DNA of 64,000 nt, from the NCBI RefSeq assembly GCF_041434935.1, contig NZ_CP107964.1:5935001-5999000 (forward strand). Direction: 5' to 3'. Under the pieces are notes generated by a model that was given only the letters and a program-made list of their open reading frames with translations, did no database searches and was not told the origin of the DNA. The stretch is from Kitasatospora sp. NBC_00374. GTDB taxonomy: Bacteria > Actinomycetota > Actinomycetes > Streptomycetales > Streptomycetaceae. Positions 1 through 8,042 of the stretch are shown piece by piece (positions within the stretch are counted from its first letter, which is position 1; each line of letters starts with the position of its first letter). Position numbers and translations under genes: made by a program.

Positions 1-1
1 A

Positions 2-2293
2 CTCGCCAAGTGCGTCAGCAACCGGCCGGCGCCGGCCACCATCGGTGGCCCGGCTCCCTACTGGCTGGACTGGCAGTACAACCAGCTCGGTGACCGCACC
101 CAGCAGGTCCAGCACGACATCACCGGCAACCCGGCCAAGAACACCACCCAGACCAGCACCTACCCCGGCGCCGGCACCGCCGTCGCCGCGCAGCCCAACA
201 CCGCCACCACCATCAGCACCGCGAATCCCACCACCGGCACCACAACACTGACCCCGCACTACGACCCGGCCGGCTACACCACCAGCCGTGGCACCACCGG
301 AAGCAAGACCGCCAACCAGTCCTTCACCTACAACGAGGAGGGCCGCACCGAAACCGTCACCACCGACGGAACCCCCACCAGCTACCTCTACGACGCCGAC
401 GGCGGCCTGCTCATCCAGCGCGGACCCGCCACCAACGTCCTCTACCTGTTCGGGGGCGCCGAGCAACTCACGCTCGACAACACCACGAAGGCGGTCACGG
501 GTCAGCGCTACTACCATGCGCCCGACGGCACCGTGATCGTCCGCTCCGGCAACGGAACGATCAGCTACCAGCCCACCACCGGGCAGGGCACCGCCAATCT
601 TCAGGTCGACGCCGGCACGCTGGCCATCACCCGGCGATCCGTCGACCCGTACGGAAACCCACGAGGAAGCCAGCCCAGTGCCTGGGCCGACAATCGCGGC
701 TACCTTGGCCGGCCCACCGACAGCACCACCGGTCTCAACCTTCTCGGTGCCCGGAACTACGACCCGTCCATCGGCCGCTTCCTCACCGTCGACCCCGTCT
801 TCGAAGCCGGCGACCCCAACCAGATGGGCGGATACACCTACTCGGGCGACAACCCCATCAGCAGCAGTGACCCGACTGGCCTCATCTCCAATCGATTCGA
901 CATGAGCGGAGGTGACGCGCCGCCGCCGCAAGGAAACTGGCGGGACACCCTCGGAGGTCTCGTCGACCGCCTCGCCGCGATCGACAATGGGCTGACCGAA
1001 CTTCTGGTTCCACCACTGGCTCCTATCAAGAAGAGGATTAACTCCCGAGTTTCGGGTGCCGTTGAGAAACGATTCAAGGTCAGGAAGAACACCGCGCAGT
1101 ACGAGGCTGGGCAGATCCTGGCCGAGGCAGCGACACTCGCTGTAGGCCCGGAGCTCGAGGTCGAAGGCGGGCTCAGCGCTATCGCTCGACGGTTCGCCGG
1201 AAAGATTGGATCCAAGCTCAAGGGGCTTCTGAGCAAGGGGGCAGAGGACGGGGGTGGTGCAGCCGAGAGGGTTTTCGATGACAGCCTTCGCCTCGGAAAG
1301 TCGGATAAGCCCGCCACGCCTAGAGGCGATGACCCTCACTCAGCCTCCGACCCCTCAGCTCCAGCCGACCCTCCTGCCCAGCCCTCGAGCCCGTCCAGCG
1401 GCGCGAGCCGAGGAGGGCGCGAACCGGAGTCAACCACCTGCAGCTTCACCCCCGACACTCTGGTGCTCATGGCAGACGGCACTGGAAAACCCATCGGTGA
1501 CATCTCCGTCGGTGATCAGGTCCAGGCAGCTGCCCAGGACGACACCGACACCCAGGGTGCCCAGGCCGTGTCGGCGAAGCTCGTCCACACGGACGAGGAC
1601 CTCGTCGATGTCGCGAGCAAGAACAGCTCGGGCCAGGAATCGACTATCCACACAACGGCACGGCACCCGTTCTGGGACGAAACCACCGGTAGGTGGACGC
1701 CCGCAGTGGAGCTCGTCGCGGGCCACCATCTGAAGAGCGATGATGGCACAGCGGTGGAAATCGCCTCGGTGCGCATGGTCCCTGGCGCCAAGGCGATGTA
1801 TAACCTTACCGTTGCCCGCTATCACACGTACTATGTACTCGCCGGGACGACGCCGGTCCTCGTGCATAACACGTGCGGCGAGCCAGTTGACGTTAACGTT
1901 AGCTGGCAGCCAGGAATGCCGAAGGGCCAGTTCAATCTCAAGGCAGCTGCATTGCAGGACCTTAGCGATAGTGGAGTTCTCTTCAAGGCGCCGAACCCGG
2001 TCGCGCGCAACACCTCGATCACTAATAACTACAAAGCGAATCTCATTGCTCGCGTATTCGACCAATTCGGTGCTACAAATCCGGAATTTGCGGCAAGTCT
2101 GAGGACTCGCATTTTGACGCAGATGAACCCGGATCATGTGTGGGAATTGCAGTTGGGTGGGCCCGATGCCGCGAGCAATCTTCATCTTCTAGAGGCATTT
2201 ACCAATCAGAATATCGGCAGCCAGATATGGCAGCAGATTCGCACTCTTCCAGACTACACGCCAATTCGAATTAACATCCTGGGGCCTCCGTGA
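2..2293 (+). CDS. RHS/YD-repeat polymorphic toxin with HINT pretoxin domain and nuclease-like tip (5' end outside window)
   Basis: The reading frame is open from the first bases of the window, so only the last ~763 residues are seen. YD-type repeats (YNQLGDRT, YDPAGYTT, FTYNEEGR, YLYDADGG) lead to the RHS core end (LGRPTDSTTGLNLLGARNYD, then GRFLTVDPV). From about residue 480 (CSFTPDTLVLMADG) to the VLVHN motif near 623 is a pretoxin HINT domain, expected to release the tip after the Asn. The last ~140 residues contain DHVWELQLGG, then NLHLL and N-x3-GSQIW, an HNH/endonuclease VII-like pattern, so a DNA- or RNA-cleaving toxin is inferred. The tip has more AT-rich codons than the RHS part, a sign of module exchange. 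The stop overlaps the immunity gene start (GTGA). Confidence 0.88.
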   Translation, partial: LAKCVSNRPAPATIGGPAPYWLDWQYNQLGDRTQQVQHDITGNPAKNTTQTSTYPGAGTAVAAQPNTATTISTANPTTGTTTLTPHYDPAGYTTSRGTTGSKTANQSFTYNEEGRTETVTTDGTPTSYLYDADGGLLIQRGPATNVLYLFGGAEQLTLDNTTKAVTGQRYYHAPDGTVIVRSGNGTISYQPTTGQGTANLQVDAGTLAITRRSVDPYGNPRGSQPSAWADNRGYLGRPTDSTTGLNLLGARNYDPSIGRFLTVDPVFEAGDPNQMGGYTYSGDNPISSSDPTGLISNRFDMSGGDAPPPQGNWRDTLGGLVDRLAAIDNGLTELLVPPLAPIKKRINSRVSGAVEKRFKVRKNTAQYEAGQILAEAATLAVGPELEVEGGLSAIARRFAGKIGSKLKGLLSKGAEDGGGAAERVFDDSLRLGKSDKPATPRGDDPHSASDPSAPADPPAQPSSPSSGASRGGREPESTTCSFTPDTLVLMADGTGKPIGDISVGDQVQAAAQDDTDTQGAQAVSAKLVHTDEDLVDVASKNSSGQESTIHTTARHPFWDETTGRWTPAVELVAGHHLKSDDGTAVEIASVRMVPGAKAMYNLTVARYHTYYVLAGTTPVLVHNTCGEPVDVNVSWQPGMPKGQFNLKAAALQDLSDSGVLFKAPNPVARNTSITNNYKANLIARVFDQFGATNPEFAASLRTRILTQMNPDHVWELQLGGPDAASNLHLLEAFTNQNIGSQIWQQIRTLPDYTPIRINILGPP
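1821..1870 (+). repeat. HINT-tail homology block, copy 1 (inside the RHS gene)
   Basis: This 50-bp stretch encodes HTYYVLAGTTPVLVHN, the end of the HINT domain. By my count 43 of 50 bases match 3975-4024, which precedes the displaced second toxin tip. It is the natural crossover point for swapping toxin tips. Confidence 0.85.
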
Positions 2294-2799
2294 TCTCACC
2301 TGAACTTGAGCAAGCCGTGGTGGCTGCGCGGGCAGCCGTCCAGCGAGAGCGGGGGTGGTCCATGATGAACTCCGTCCCGAAGGGGGTTCCTGCCCCCTCT
2401 GGAATGGAGGCTCCGCCTGAGTATCTGGAACTACTTCGCGTTGCTAACGGTGGAATCTTCGGAAGAATTGTCGTCTTTGATGTCAAGACGGCAGGCAAGA
2501 TGCAGTTCTATGCGGATGTTATTGAAGGCGTCCCTGTCCGGCTTGGGCGTGAGTCATGGTTCTGCTTTGGGAAGGTGAATGATGACCCACTCTTCATTGA
2601 TCGCAATGATGGGTCGATCTGGGGTTTTCCTGATATGGGCGTCATCTGGTGGCAGAGCAATGTGTTCGAGCGCCTCTCGGGCAGCCTGGATGACTTTCTC
2701 GTAGGGCATGCGTTCGGCCCCGGGTATCGACTCCTGTCGGGGGCTCCAGAAGACGATCAGTGGTGGCGTTTGCTAGTGCATCTGGAACGCGCCGAATAA
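2290..2799 (+). CDS. SUKH/SMI1-KNR4-like immunity protein
   Basis: A 169-residue soluble protein beginning at a GTG inside the toxin stop codon (4-bp overlap), so translationally coupled to the toxin. The pattern PPEYLELLRVANGG, then FGKVNDDPLFIDRNDGSIWG and VIWWQSNVFERL...LDDFL, resembles the SUKH (SMI1/KNR4) superfamily, many members of which neutralise nuclease toxins by direct binding. Codon use is AT-richer than the surrounding chromosome, matching the toxin tip, so the pair probably moved together. The assignment to SUKH rests on motif shape, not on a search; another immunity family is possible. A strong hairpin follows directly. Confidence 0.72.
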   Translation: MISPELEQAVVAARAAVQRERGWSMMNSVPKGVPAPSGMEAPPEYLELLRVANGGIFGRIVVFDVKTAGKMQFYADVIEGVPVRLGRESWFCFGKVNDDPLFIDRNDGSIWGFPDMGVIWWQSNVFERLSGSLDDFLVGHAFGPGYRLLSGAPEDDQWWRLLVHLERAE

Positions 2800-2805
2800 A
2801 TGGAC

Positions 2806-2840
2806 AGAGGCCCCGCCGGACCGTATCCGGTGGGGCCTCT
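2806..2840 (+). terminator. Hairpin terminator after the first toxin/immunity pair
   Basis: A 15-bp stem (AGAGGCCCCGCCGGA with TCCGGTGGGGCCTCT, one G-T pair) lies immediately after the immunity stop. A closely similar hairpin closes the second cassette at 4955-4988. Confidence 0.8.
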
Positions 2841-2872
2841 GGGCCGTCTGACGGCAGTAGCTGACGGCAACG

Positions 2873-2985
2873 TCAGCGGACAGGCGCTGCGCAAAGCGCG
2901 GGCAGTCGCCGTCGTGAGGCTCAGCGGCGACCTCCGAGAGGTTGTGGAAGCGGCTTTAGCGCAGGTGGGTGCGGCGGGGCTGGCC
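2873..2985 (-). pseudogene. Tyrosine integrase C-terminal scrap, copy 1 (internal deletion)
   Basis: Read on the minus strand, RFHN-L is fused directly to SEV...PHDGD and the former stop at 2873. It aligns with copy 2 at 5034-5341 but lacks 165 bp between two GGTTG repeats, removing the catalytic His/Tyr region. It cannot be functional. Homology fades beyond about 2985. Confidence 0.7.
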
Positions 2986-2989
2986 AGTG

Positions 2990-3973
2990 AAGTGCCGGGT
3001 GAGGGTAGCGAGCTCGACGGCGACGCCGACACAATCATCGTCCCCACCGGCGAGATGCTCTCCGTCCTGCCCGACGAGAAGGCCGGAGTCAGCCAGTCCG
3101 TGCGGAGGGCCGGCGGCCGGATCATCGTGTCCAAGCGAGGTGAGGGTCCGACGGCTGAGCCCGGTTTCGCCGCACGCAATGGTGCCGCCTCAGGGCGCAG
3201 GAAGCGGGCCTCTCGGCCATCGGCTGTGCCACCGTCCAGTGCGGACATGGCCAGTCCAGTGAACAGCGGTGGCGGGCAGGCCGGTTCAGCAGTTCTTCGA
3301 GACGCGGCCCCGGTGGTGACGACCCCGGTGGTGGAGTGCGTCAAAGCTTTCCTTACGAGTTCAAGGCGGCCCGCTTGCGCGGGCCCGCAGGCCGAGCCGC
3401 CCCGCGCTTCCTGTCTACGCCCCACCGCGCGACGGCCCGGCCACCTGCGCGCGCAGAGGCGGAGGAAGGGCCGGGCAGGGCCCGGTGATCGCTCGGCAGC
3501 AGGCCAACGACGGGGCCAGCCGGGGAAGGCGGGACCAGCCAGCATCCGAGCCGCGTCTCCGGGTTGGTGCTGACCGGAGGGCCGACGGGCTCGCCGTCGG
3601 CAGGGCGGCCCAACGCTGACGCGCCATGGCGGCGCTCGGGCGCGGGGCGGGCGGCGACGCGTGCTCTACCCACCTACCCGGTCCGGGGCCCGCGTCGGGC
3701 AAGACCAGGGGGCCACTCGGCCAAATTGCGGGCAGGCCCAAAGCCTGCCCGAGATCGCGGGCAAGCTTACGGCCCCCTGACCATGCCCGCCCCCAACCCG
3801 AGCAGGACACCGGCCAAAGCCCGCTCCACCGCCCTCGCTGCCACCCACCGCAAAACCCCCAGTGGTGTAGACCTCTGACGGCAAAGGGCCCGGACAACAA
3901 CGCACTTCCACGCACGTTGATGGACCGGTAGATTGCCGCCCACCTGCGAAAACGCAGCCAGAAGGGGGCCGCC
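2990..3973. other. Degenerate ~1-kb spacer without a supportable gene
   Basis: Open frames cross this stretch on both strands, but none shows a recognisable domain or a convincing ribosome site with a start. The segment around 3015-3130 has some coding character on the plus strand (TIIVPTGEMLSVLPDEKAG) but no start, and I do not recognise it. A perfect 9-bp hairpin lies at 3729-3751 (CGGGCAGGC/GCCTGCCCG). The stretch is most likely the decayed remainder of earlier toxin cassettes or a mobile element. Confidence 0.5.
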
Positions 3974-3974
3974 C

Positions 3975-4024
3975 ATCACACGTACTATGTGCTCGCGGGT
4001 AGTACGCCGGTCCTGGTGCACAAC
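3975..4024 (+). repeat. HINT-tail homology block, copy 2 (orphan cassette)
   Basis: It encodes HTYYVLAGSTPVLVHN in the frame of the downstream deaminase-like tip, with no HINT domain upstream. About 43 of 50 bases match 1821-1870. Confidence 0.85.
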
Positions 4025-4435
4025 GCCTGCCCGAACCACCTCGCAGATGTGACGGTTTACGATTCAAAGGGAGTTGCGCGCGGGGCAAATCCTGGCGAAG
4101 AGGGTCCGGCCACCTACTACGCGGGCCGTGGGATACCAGCAGAGAGGGCGCAGGGCTCATGGAAGGGTGGCATGGCGACCCACACGGAGGCGCGTGCAAC
4201 TCGCATCGCCGGATCTCCTTGGCCCTACTGGAAGGCTGGCGACGATCCGCTGCTGGGTCGCGCTCCGGCCACCGAAGGCGATACCTACTACGTTGAAGGA
4301 CAGTTGGCCCCGTGTAGCTGGTGCCAAGTAGCTATGGAAGAGGCGGCCGCCAACACTGGGACGAACTGGGTCTATACCTGGCTTGACGACAGCGGAGCTC
4401 GACAATTCTGGTGGCGTGGACCAAATGGCTTTTAG
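3989..4435 (+). CDS. Displaced toxin tip: HINT tail plus cytidine-deaminase-like domain
   Basis: The frame opens upstream with HHTYYVLAG and can start only at the GTG at 3989, which has no ribosome site. The first ~12 residues are HINT tail ending in VHN, so this is a toxin tip cut from its carrier. The rest (~135 residues) carries THTEARA followed ~50 residues later by APCSWCQVAME, the H-x-E and P-C-x2-C zinc motifs of the deaminase fold used by bacterial deaminase toxins. The exact family (Pput_2613-like, YwqJ-like or other) cannot be settled by eye. An immunity-like gene follows 9 bp later. The module is probably silent until recombined onto the RHS gene through the shared HINT tail. Confidence 0.75.
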   Translation: MLAGSTPVLVHNACPNHLADVTVYDSKGVARGANPGEEGPATYYAGRGIPAERAQGSWKGGMATHTEARATRIAGSPWPYWKAGDDPLLGRAPATEGDTYYVEGQLAPCSWCQVAMEEAAANTGTNWVYTWLDDSGARQFWWRGPNGF

Positions 4436-4444
4436 GAGAGTTAA

Positions 4445-4852
4445 GTGATCTCGATCGTTGCCCGAGCGGCCGGTGTCGAGGAGGAGCTGCCCCTGCTCCT
4501 GGTGGGGATCGCGGAGGCGGAGGACGGAGGCGGACGAGCCTTTCACTTCCAGTGTGATCTCCGGAGGAACGAGTACGAGGAAGGCAGCAACTGGCCTGAG
4601 GGTGAAAGCTACTGCGTGTCGAACGAGGGTGGTTTTACTCGATTTGGCTGCGTGAGCGAGATTGAGTCAAAGGGCAACGCAATTAGGGTTGTTTTCACCG
4701 GGGGGGCTGTTCGTGACCTTCGCTTGGGAGACTCTGAATATGAGTTTCAGATTGCGAGCAAAGAAGTCGATATGGCGGAGATTCTGCGTGAACTCCGCAG
4801 GATTCTGACTTGCGGGCGACCTGAATATCATCCCCGATTTTTGGGGATGTAG
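4445..4852 (+). CDS. Imm10-like immunity protein
   Basis: A 135-residue protein with a GTG start 9 bp after the toxin tip and an AGGAGAG ribosome site at 4434-4440. LLLVGIAEAEDGGG near the N-terminus, then ESYCVSNEGGFTRFGCVSEI in the middle, resembles the Imm10 immunity family as I remember it (SYCV...YGGV pattern). It should protect against the deaminase-like tip next to it. Codons are less GC-biased than in the neighbourhood, as in the other immunity gene. It may be expressed on its own even if the toxin tip is silent. Family assignment is tentative; the immunity role follows mainly from position. Confidence 0.65.
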   Translation: MISIVARAAGVEEELPLLLVGIAEAEDGGGRAFHFQCDLRRNEYEEGSNWPEGESYCVSNEGGFTRFGCVSEIESKGNAIRVVFTGGAVRDLRLGDSEYEFQIASKEVDMAEILRELRRILTCGRPEYHPRFLGM

Positions 4853-4954
4853 CCCAAGATTTATCGGAAGTTCGCAGTCTCTTTGGTTGGATTTCCTATT
4901 GCTGCCACCTGTGGGTGCTAGCAGCAAAGTGATGTTCCTGAGACGAGCAAATTG

Positions 4955-4988
4955 GCGGCCCCACCGGTTTTGCTGCCGGTGGGGCCGC
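4955..4988 (+). terminator. Hairpin terminator after the second toxin/immunity cassette
   Basis: GCGGCCCCACCGG pairs perfectly with CCGGTGGGGCCGC around an 8-base loop and is followed by TTTCT. The stem resembles the terminator at 2806-2840, and both are followed by the same integrase-derived sequence. Confidence 0.85.
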
Positions 4989-5033
4989 TTTCTGTGTGCT
5001 GGGAGGGTCTGGCGCCAGTAGTTGACGGCAACG

Positions 5034-5341
5034 TCAGCGGACGGGTGCTGCACAAAGCGGTGGGTCGTCGCCGTCGTCGGGCCCGGAGGTGACCTCCGAG
5101 GGGTTGCGCAGCGCGCGGCCGAGGAGGTCGATGGCGTCGCGCTGGAGGCGGAGGCGGACGTGGGCGTACACCGTGGCGGTGACGCCGATGTGGGCGTGAC
5201 CCAACAGCTCCTTGATGACGACGAGTTTGATGCCCTGTTCCAGGTGAGTCGCGGTCGAGCGCCGAAGGTTGTGGAAGCGGATCTGTCGGAGGTGTGCGCG
5301 GCGGGGTAGTGCGGTGACTCGACGTATGCGGAATCGGGGAG
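5034..5341 (-). pseudogene. Tyrosine recombinase/integrase C-terminal fragment, copy 2
   Basis: Minus-strand translation reads HLRQIRFHNLRRSTATHLEQ, then VVIKELLGHAHIGVTATVYAHV and an Arg-rich tail to a stop at 5034. This is the end of a phage-type integrase, with the R-x2-R box region, the LGHA histidine motif and the tyrosine in VTATVYAHV. No N-terminal part or start exists: upstream the sequence becomes the promoter area of the next gene. It is a relic marking a past integration, and the same relic follows the first toxin cassette. The stretch 5342-5560 holds only the leader of the downstream gene. Confidence 0.82.
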
Positions 5342-5560
5342 CCGGTCGGCCGACCCGGCATACTGGAGTCTCCGCAGGTCGGGGCGAACCGGTGCCTTCT
5401 CGGTGTCCAGGCCCCCCGGTGCTGCGGAACCCCGTCCCGGCCGGTGCCCCTCGTGGGTGCGGGCCGGGGCGGGTCGACCGCTCTATGCTGCCCGTGACCT
5501 GACGAACCGTCGGACGGCGCCCGCGGCGGCCGCTCCGGCCCGGAGGCTGGAGGGGGCGAC

Positions 5561-6250
5561 GTGGCGGACGGCCTGCGGCTCGCGATCACCGAACGACAGT
5601 GCGGCGACGCCCGGCTGCTCTGGGACTACCTCCGGCTCGGGCACCCGCCGCGGCCCTGCGACGCGGCGATCGTGCTCGGCAGCCACGACCTCGGGGTGCC
5701 CGTCCGGGCCGCCGAGCTGTACCGGCAGGGCCTCGCCCCGGTCCTGGTGTTCAGCGGCGGCGCCAACCGCACCAGGCCGGACCTGTTCCCCCGGGGCGAG
5801 GCCGTCCGGTTCGCCGAGCGGGCCCGCGAGCTCGGCGTCCCCGACGAGGCGATCCTGCTGGAACCCACCGCGCGGAACACCGGCGAGAACATCACCCTCT
5901 CCCGCCAGGCCCTGGCCGACGCCGGGGGCCGGGCCGTCCGCTCGGTGCTGCTGGTCTCGATGCCCTACATGGAACGGCGCGCGTACGGCACCTGCCGCCG
6001 GCTCTGGCCGGAGGCCGAGCCGCTCTGCGCGTCGGAGGCGACCCCGCCGGACGCGTACGCGCGGGCCATCGGCGACCACCGGCTGGTGGTGGAGAAACTG
6101 GTCGGCACCCTGCAGCGGGTCGTCGAGTACCCGGCGCGCGGATTCGCCGTCGAGCAGTACGTACCGGGGCCGGTCCGGGCGGCGTACCGGCGGCTGGTCG
6201 AGGACGGTTTCACCGGGTGGCTCATCCCGGAGCGCGCGCCCTCCTCCTGA
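5561..6250 (+). CDS. YdcF-like (DUF218) protein
   Basis: A 229-residue protein with a GTG start preceded by GGAGGGGG. The core matches the DUF218/YdcF fold: CDAAIVLGSHDLGVPVRAAE, then VLVFSGGANRT, an ILLEPTARNTGENI block (the E-x2-ARNT-x-EN motif) and VLLVSMPYMERRAYGT. YdcF of E. coli binds S-adenosylmethionine and others act on cell-envelope lipids, but the reaction is not established. No signal peptide or membrane helix is visible, so the protein is probably cytoplasmic. It is a single gene, unrelated in codon use to the toxin region on its left. Confidence 0.85.
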   Translation: MADGLRLAITERQCGDARLLWDYLRLGHPPRPCDAAIVLGSHDLGVPVRAAELYRQGLAPVLVFSGGANRTRPDLFPRGEAVRFAERARELGVPDEAILLEPTARNTGENITLSRQALADAGGRAVRSVLLVSMPYMERRAYGTCRRLWPEAEPLCASEATPPDAYARAIGDHRLVVEKLVGTLQRVVEYPARGFAVEQYVPGPVRAAYRRLVEDGFTGWLIPERAPSS

Positions 6251-6317
6251 CGTTCAACTGCTCTCAATCAGAGCGAATCTGACGGTCCATCGAAAGCGGT
6301 GCCGTAGGCTCGCCCGC

Positions 6318-6461
6318 ATGAGGCAACGGATACCGCGCTGGGCGTGGTGGGCGTTCGGGGTCACCGCCGTCATGCTCTACCTGGCCGCCGACTGGGCCGA
6401 CGGAGTGTTCGAGGACGAGACCGCGGGGGGCCAGCTGGGCTGGTACGAGACCAGCCCCTGA
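6318..6461 (+). CDS. Small single-span membrane protein (47 aa)
   Basis: The ATG at 6318 begins MRQRIPRWAWWAFGVTAVML, a positively charged start followed by one hydrophobic segment to about residue 25, then an acidic tail (DWADGVFEDETAGG). It is likely inserted in the membrane with the C-terminus outside. The ribosome site is weak. I do not recognise the family. Codon use is genomic, which supports a real gene. Confidence 0.5.
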   Translation: MRQRIPRWAWWAFGVTAVMLYLAADWADGVFEDETAGGQLGWYETSP

Positions 6462-6474
6462 CCCCCGGGCCCGG

Positions 6475-6690
6475 TCACCCCGGGCCCGGGTCGGCGGGAA
6501 GCCACCACCGCCTGCACCGGTGGACGAACCCCCGCCCGTGCGGGTGCTCGCGCAGATGGACGAGCACCCAGCGCACCGCTGCCGCCTCGGTCTCGCGCAT
6601 CCCCGACTCGGCGCCGCAGGGCGTGCCGTCCGCCAGCTCGCCCAGGCAGCCGAACCCGTGCACGGCCACGGAGCGGCAGGCCGGGCTCAT
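6475..6690 (-). CDS. Small hypothetical protein (71 aa)
   Basis: The start ATG overlaps the stop of the upstream 65-aa gene (ATGA), so the two are co-translated. The sequence has FGCLGELADGTPCGAESG, a Cys pair, and later HPHGRGFVHRCRRWWLPADP. Such small Cys/His-containing proteins often sit beside XRE/DUF397 pairs in streptomycetes, as here. No function can be assigned. Confidence 0.6.
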   Translation of the reverse strand: MSPACRSVAVHGFGCLGELADGTPCGAESGMRETEAAAVRWVLVHLREHPHGRGFVHRCRRWWLPADPGPG

Positions 6691-6884
6691 CCGGCGTCCC
6701 CCTGCTGTGCGAGCCGGACGGCCCCCGGGTCGACGTCCCACTCGTACCCGCCGCCGCGCGGCCGCAGCCACCACCTGCCGTCCTGGACGTCCCGGAACTC
6801 GCCCACCCGGCCCGTCCTCGTGTCGACCAGGAGCAGGCCGATCTCCGGTGCGCAGGGAATGCCCGGCTCGTCGGTGTCGTGCAT
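6687..6884 (-). CDS. Small hypothetical protein (65 aa)
   Basis: The first gene of a two-gene minus-strand unit, divergent from the XRE regulator at 7013 and sharing its ~130-bp upstream region. The protein reads IGLLLVDTRTGRVGEFRDVQ, then GRWWLRPRGGGYEWDVDP, a compact beta-rich pattern common in streptomycete small proteins of unknown role. Its stop overlaps the next start by 4 bp. It may be controlled by the neighbouring regulator; that is inference. Confidence 0.6.
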   Translation of the reverse strand: MHDTDEPGIPCAPEIGLLLVDTRTGRVGEFRDVQDGRWWLRPRGGGYEWDVDPGAVRLAQQGDAG

Positions 6885-7012
6885 CGTGCCGCCGTCCTTC
6901 CGTCGGACCGCTTGCGCGGTCCTTACTTTCCGTACCCCAAGCGTTGCCCAACGGAGCTACCATGCACAGCAGGTCGGGGCTTACGCCTGGCTCCGTAAGG
7001 AGAAGTGATCTT

Positions 7013-7945
7013 TTGGGCAGCGAAGTTGACCCCTCGTCGTCCATGGCCGCGCTCTTCGGCGCCCGCGTCCGCAGACTGCGGCTCGCCGCCGGGCTGACCC
7101 AGGCCGAGCTGGGCGAGCGGACCTTCACCCACAGCACCCGCATCAACCAGATCGAACGCACCACCGGCCACCGGCCGACCCTCGACCTGGCCAGGGCGCT
7201 CGACACCGCGCTCGGGGCGGACGGCCTGTTCACGGACCTGTGGCAGCACGTGAACCGCGAGAGCTTCCCGGACTGGTCGCGGGCGTTCATGGACCGCGAG
7301 GCACGAGCGACGGAGATCCGCACCTACATGGCGCAGACCGTGCACGGACTGCTCCAGACCGGGGCGTACGCGCGCGCGATTCTCAGCATCGGCAAATCCC
7401 TGAAGACCGAGGAGCAGTTGGCCGAGCGGCTGAACGCGCGGATGAGCCGACAGGACCGGCTGCGCGGGCCGGGGGCGCCGGAGCTGTGGGTCGTCCTGGA
7501 CGAGGCGGTCCTGATGCGGCCGGTCGGCGGCGGGGAGGTCATGCGTGAGCAACTGGCGCATCTGCTGGACGTCGCCCGCAGCCCGCTGGTCACACTTCAG
7601 GTGCTGCCGTTCGACCAGGGCGAGCACCGGGCGATGGGCGGTTCGCTCACTGTCCTGGTGCTTCCCGATGGAGCGGAAGTCGCCTACACCGAGGGCGCCG
7701 ACTACGGTCGACTGATCGAGGATCCGGCCGAGGTCGAGCCCTACTCGGTGACCTACGATCGCCTCAGGGCGCACGCCCTGCCGCCCAGCCTGTCGCTCAG
7801 CATGATCCGATCCGTGATGGAGGGGACCTACAGTGCTTCCCGATCTGCGCGTCGCCGCTTGGCGCAAGTCCAGCTACAGCAATCAGGAGGGCGGAGAGTG
7901 CGTCGAGGTGGCCGACGGCTTTCCGGCGGTGGTGCCCGTGCGTGA
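7013..7945 (+). CDS. XRE-family regulator with DUF5753 domain
   Basis: An N-terminal helix-turn-helix (RRLRLAAGLTQAELGERTFT ... INQIERTTGHRP, residues ~17-60) is followed by a ~180-residue DUF5753-type ligand domain (QTVHGLLQTGAYARAI; VTLQVLPF; GGSLTVLVLPDGAEVAYTEG). The TTG at 7013 sits 9 bp after AAGGAG and is preferred; an ATG at 7043 would cost ten residues. Streptomycete pairs of this type with DUF397 partners act in development and resemble anti-sigma or toxin-like control units. The last ~37 residues overlap the DUF397 gene by 113 bp in another frame, which is unusually long and may reflect a late frameshift. Confidence 0.88.
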   Translation: MGSEVDPSSSMAALFGARVRRLRLAAGLTQAELGERTFTHSTRINQIERTTGHRPTLDLARALDTALGADGLFTDLWQHVNRESFPDWSRAFMDREARATEIRTYMAQTVHGLLQTGAYARAILSIGKSLKTEEQLAERLNARMSRQDRLRGPGAPELWVVLDEAVLMRPVGGGEVMREQLAHLLDVARSPLVTLQVLPFDQGEHRAMGGSLTVLVLPDGAEVAYTEGADYGRLIEDPAEVEPYSVTYDRLRAHALPPSLSLSMIRSVMEGTYSASRSARRRLAQVQLQQSGGRRVRRGGRRLSGGGARA

Positions 7946-8042
7946 CAGCAAGGACCCGGACGGTCCGGCGCTGGTCTTTCCGGCTGAGGCGTGGCAGCGG
8001 TTCGTGACGGCTGCCGGGCGCGGCGACTTCGGCGGGGTCTGA
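7833..8042 (+). CDS. DUF397 protein, partner of the XRE regulator
   Basis: A 69-residue protein with a GTG start after GGAGGGG. The DUF397 signature is complete: WRKSSYSNQEGGECVEVADG, then VPVRDSKDPDGPAL, with F-x3-W-x2-FV near the end. DUF397 proteins are small partners co-transcribed with DUF5753-type regulators in actinomycetes and are thought to modulate them. The gene overlaps the 3' end of the regulator. Confidence 0.92.
   Translation: MLPDLRVAAWRKSSYSNQEGGECVEVADGFPAVVPVRDSKDPDGPALVFPAEAWQRFVTAAGRGDFGGV

Noticed and set aside
2800..3573. 257-aa plus-strand frame after the first immunity gene
   Set aside because: It begins inside the terminator hairpin and runs antisense through the integrase relic; no ribosome site or domain.
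5403..6461. 352-aa frame overlapping the YdcF-like gene
   Set aside because: Most of it is a shadow; only the last 47 codons from 6318 look real and are reported as a small membrane protein.
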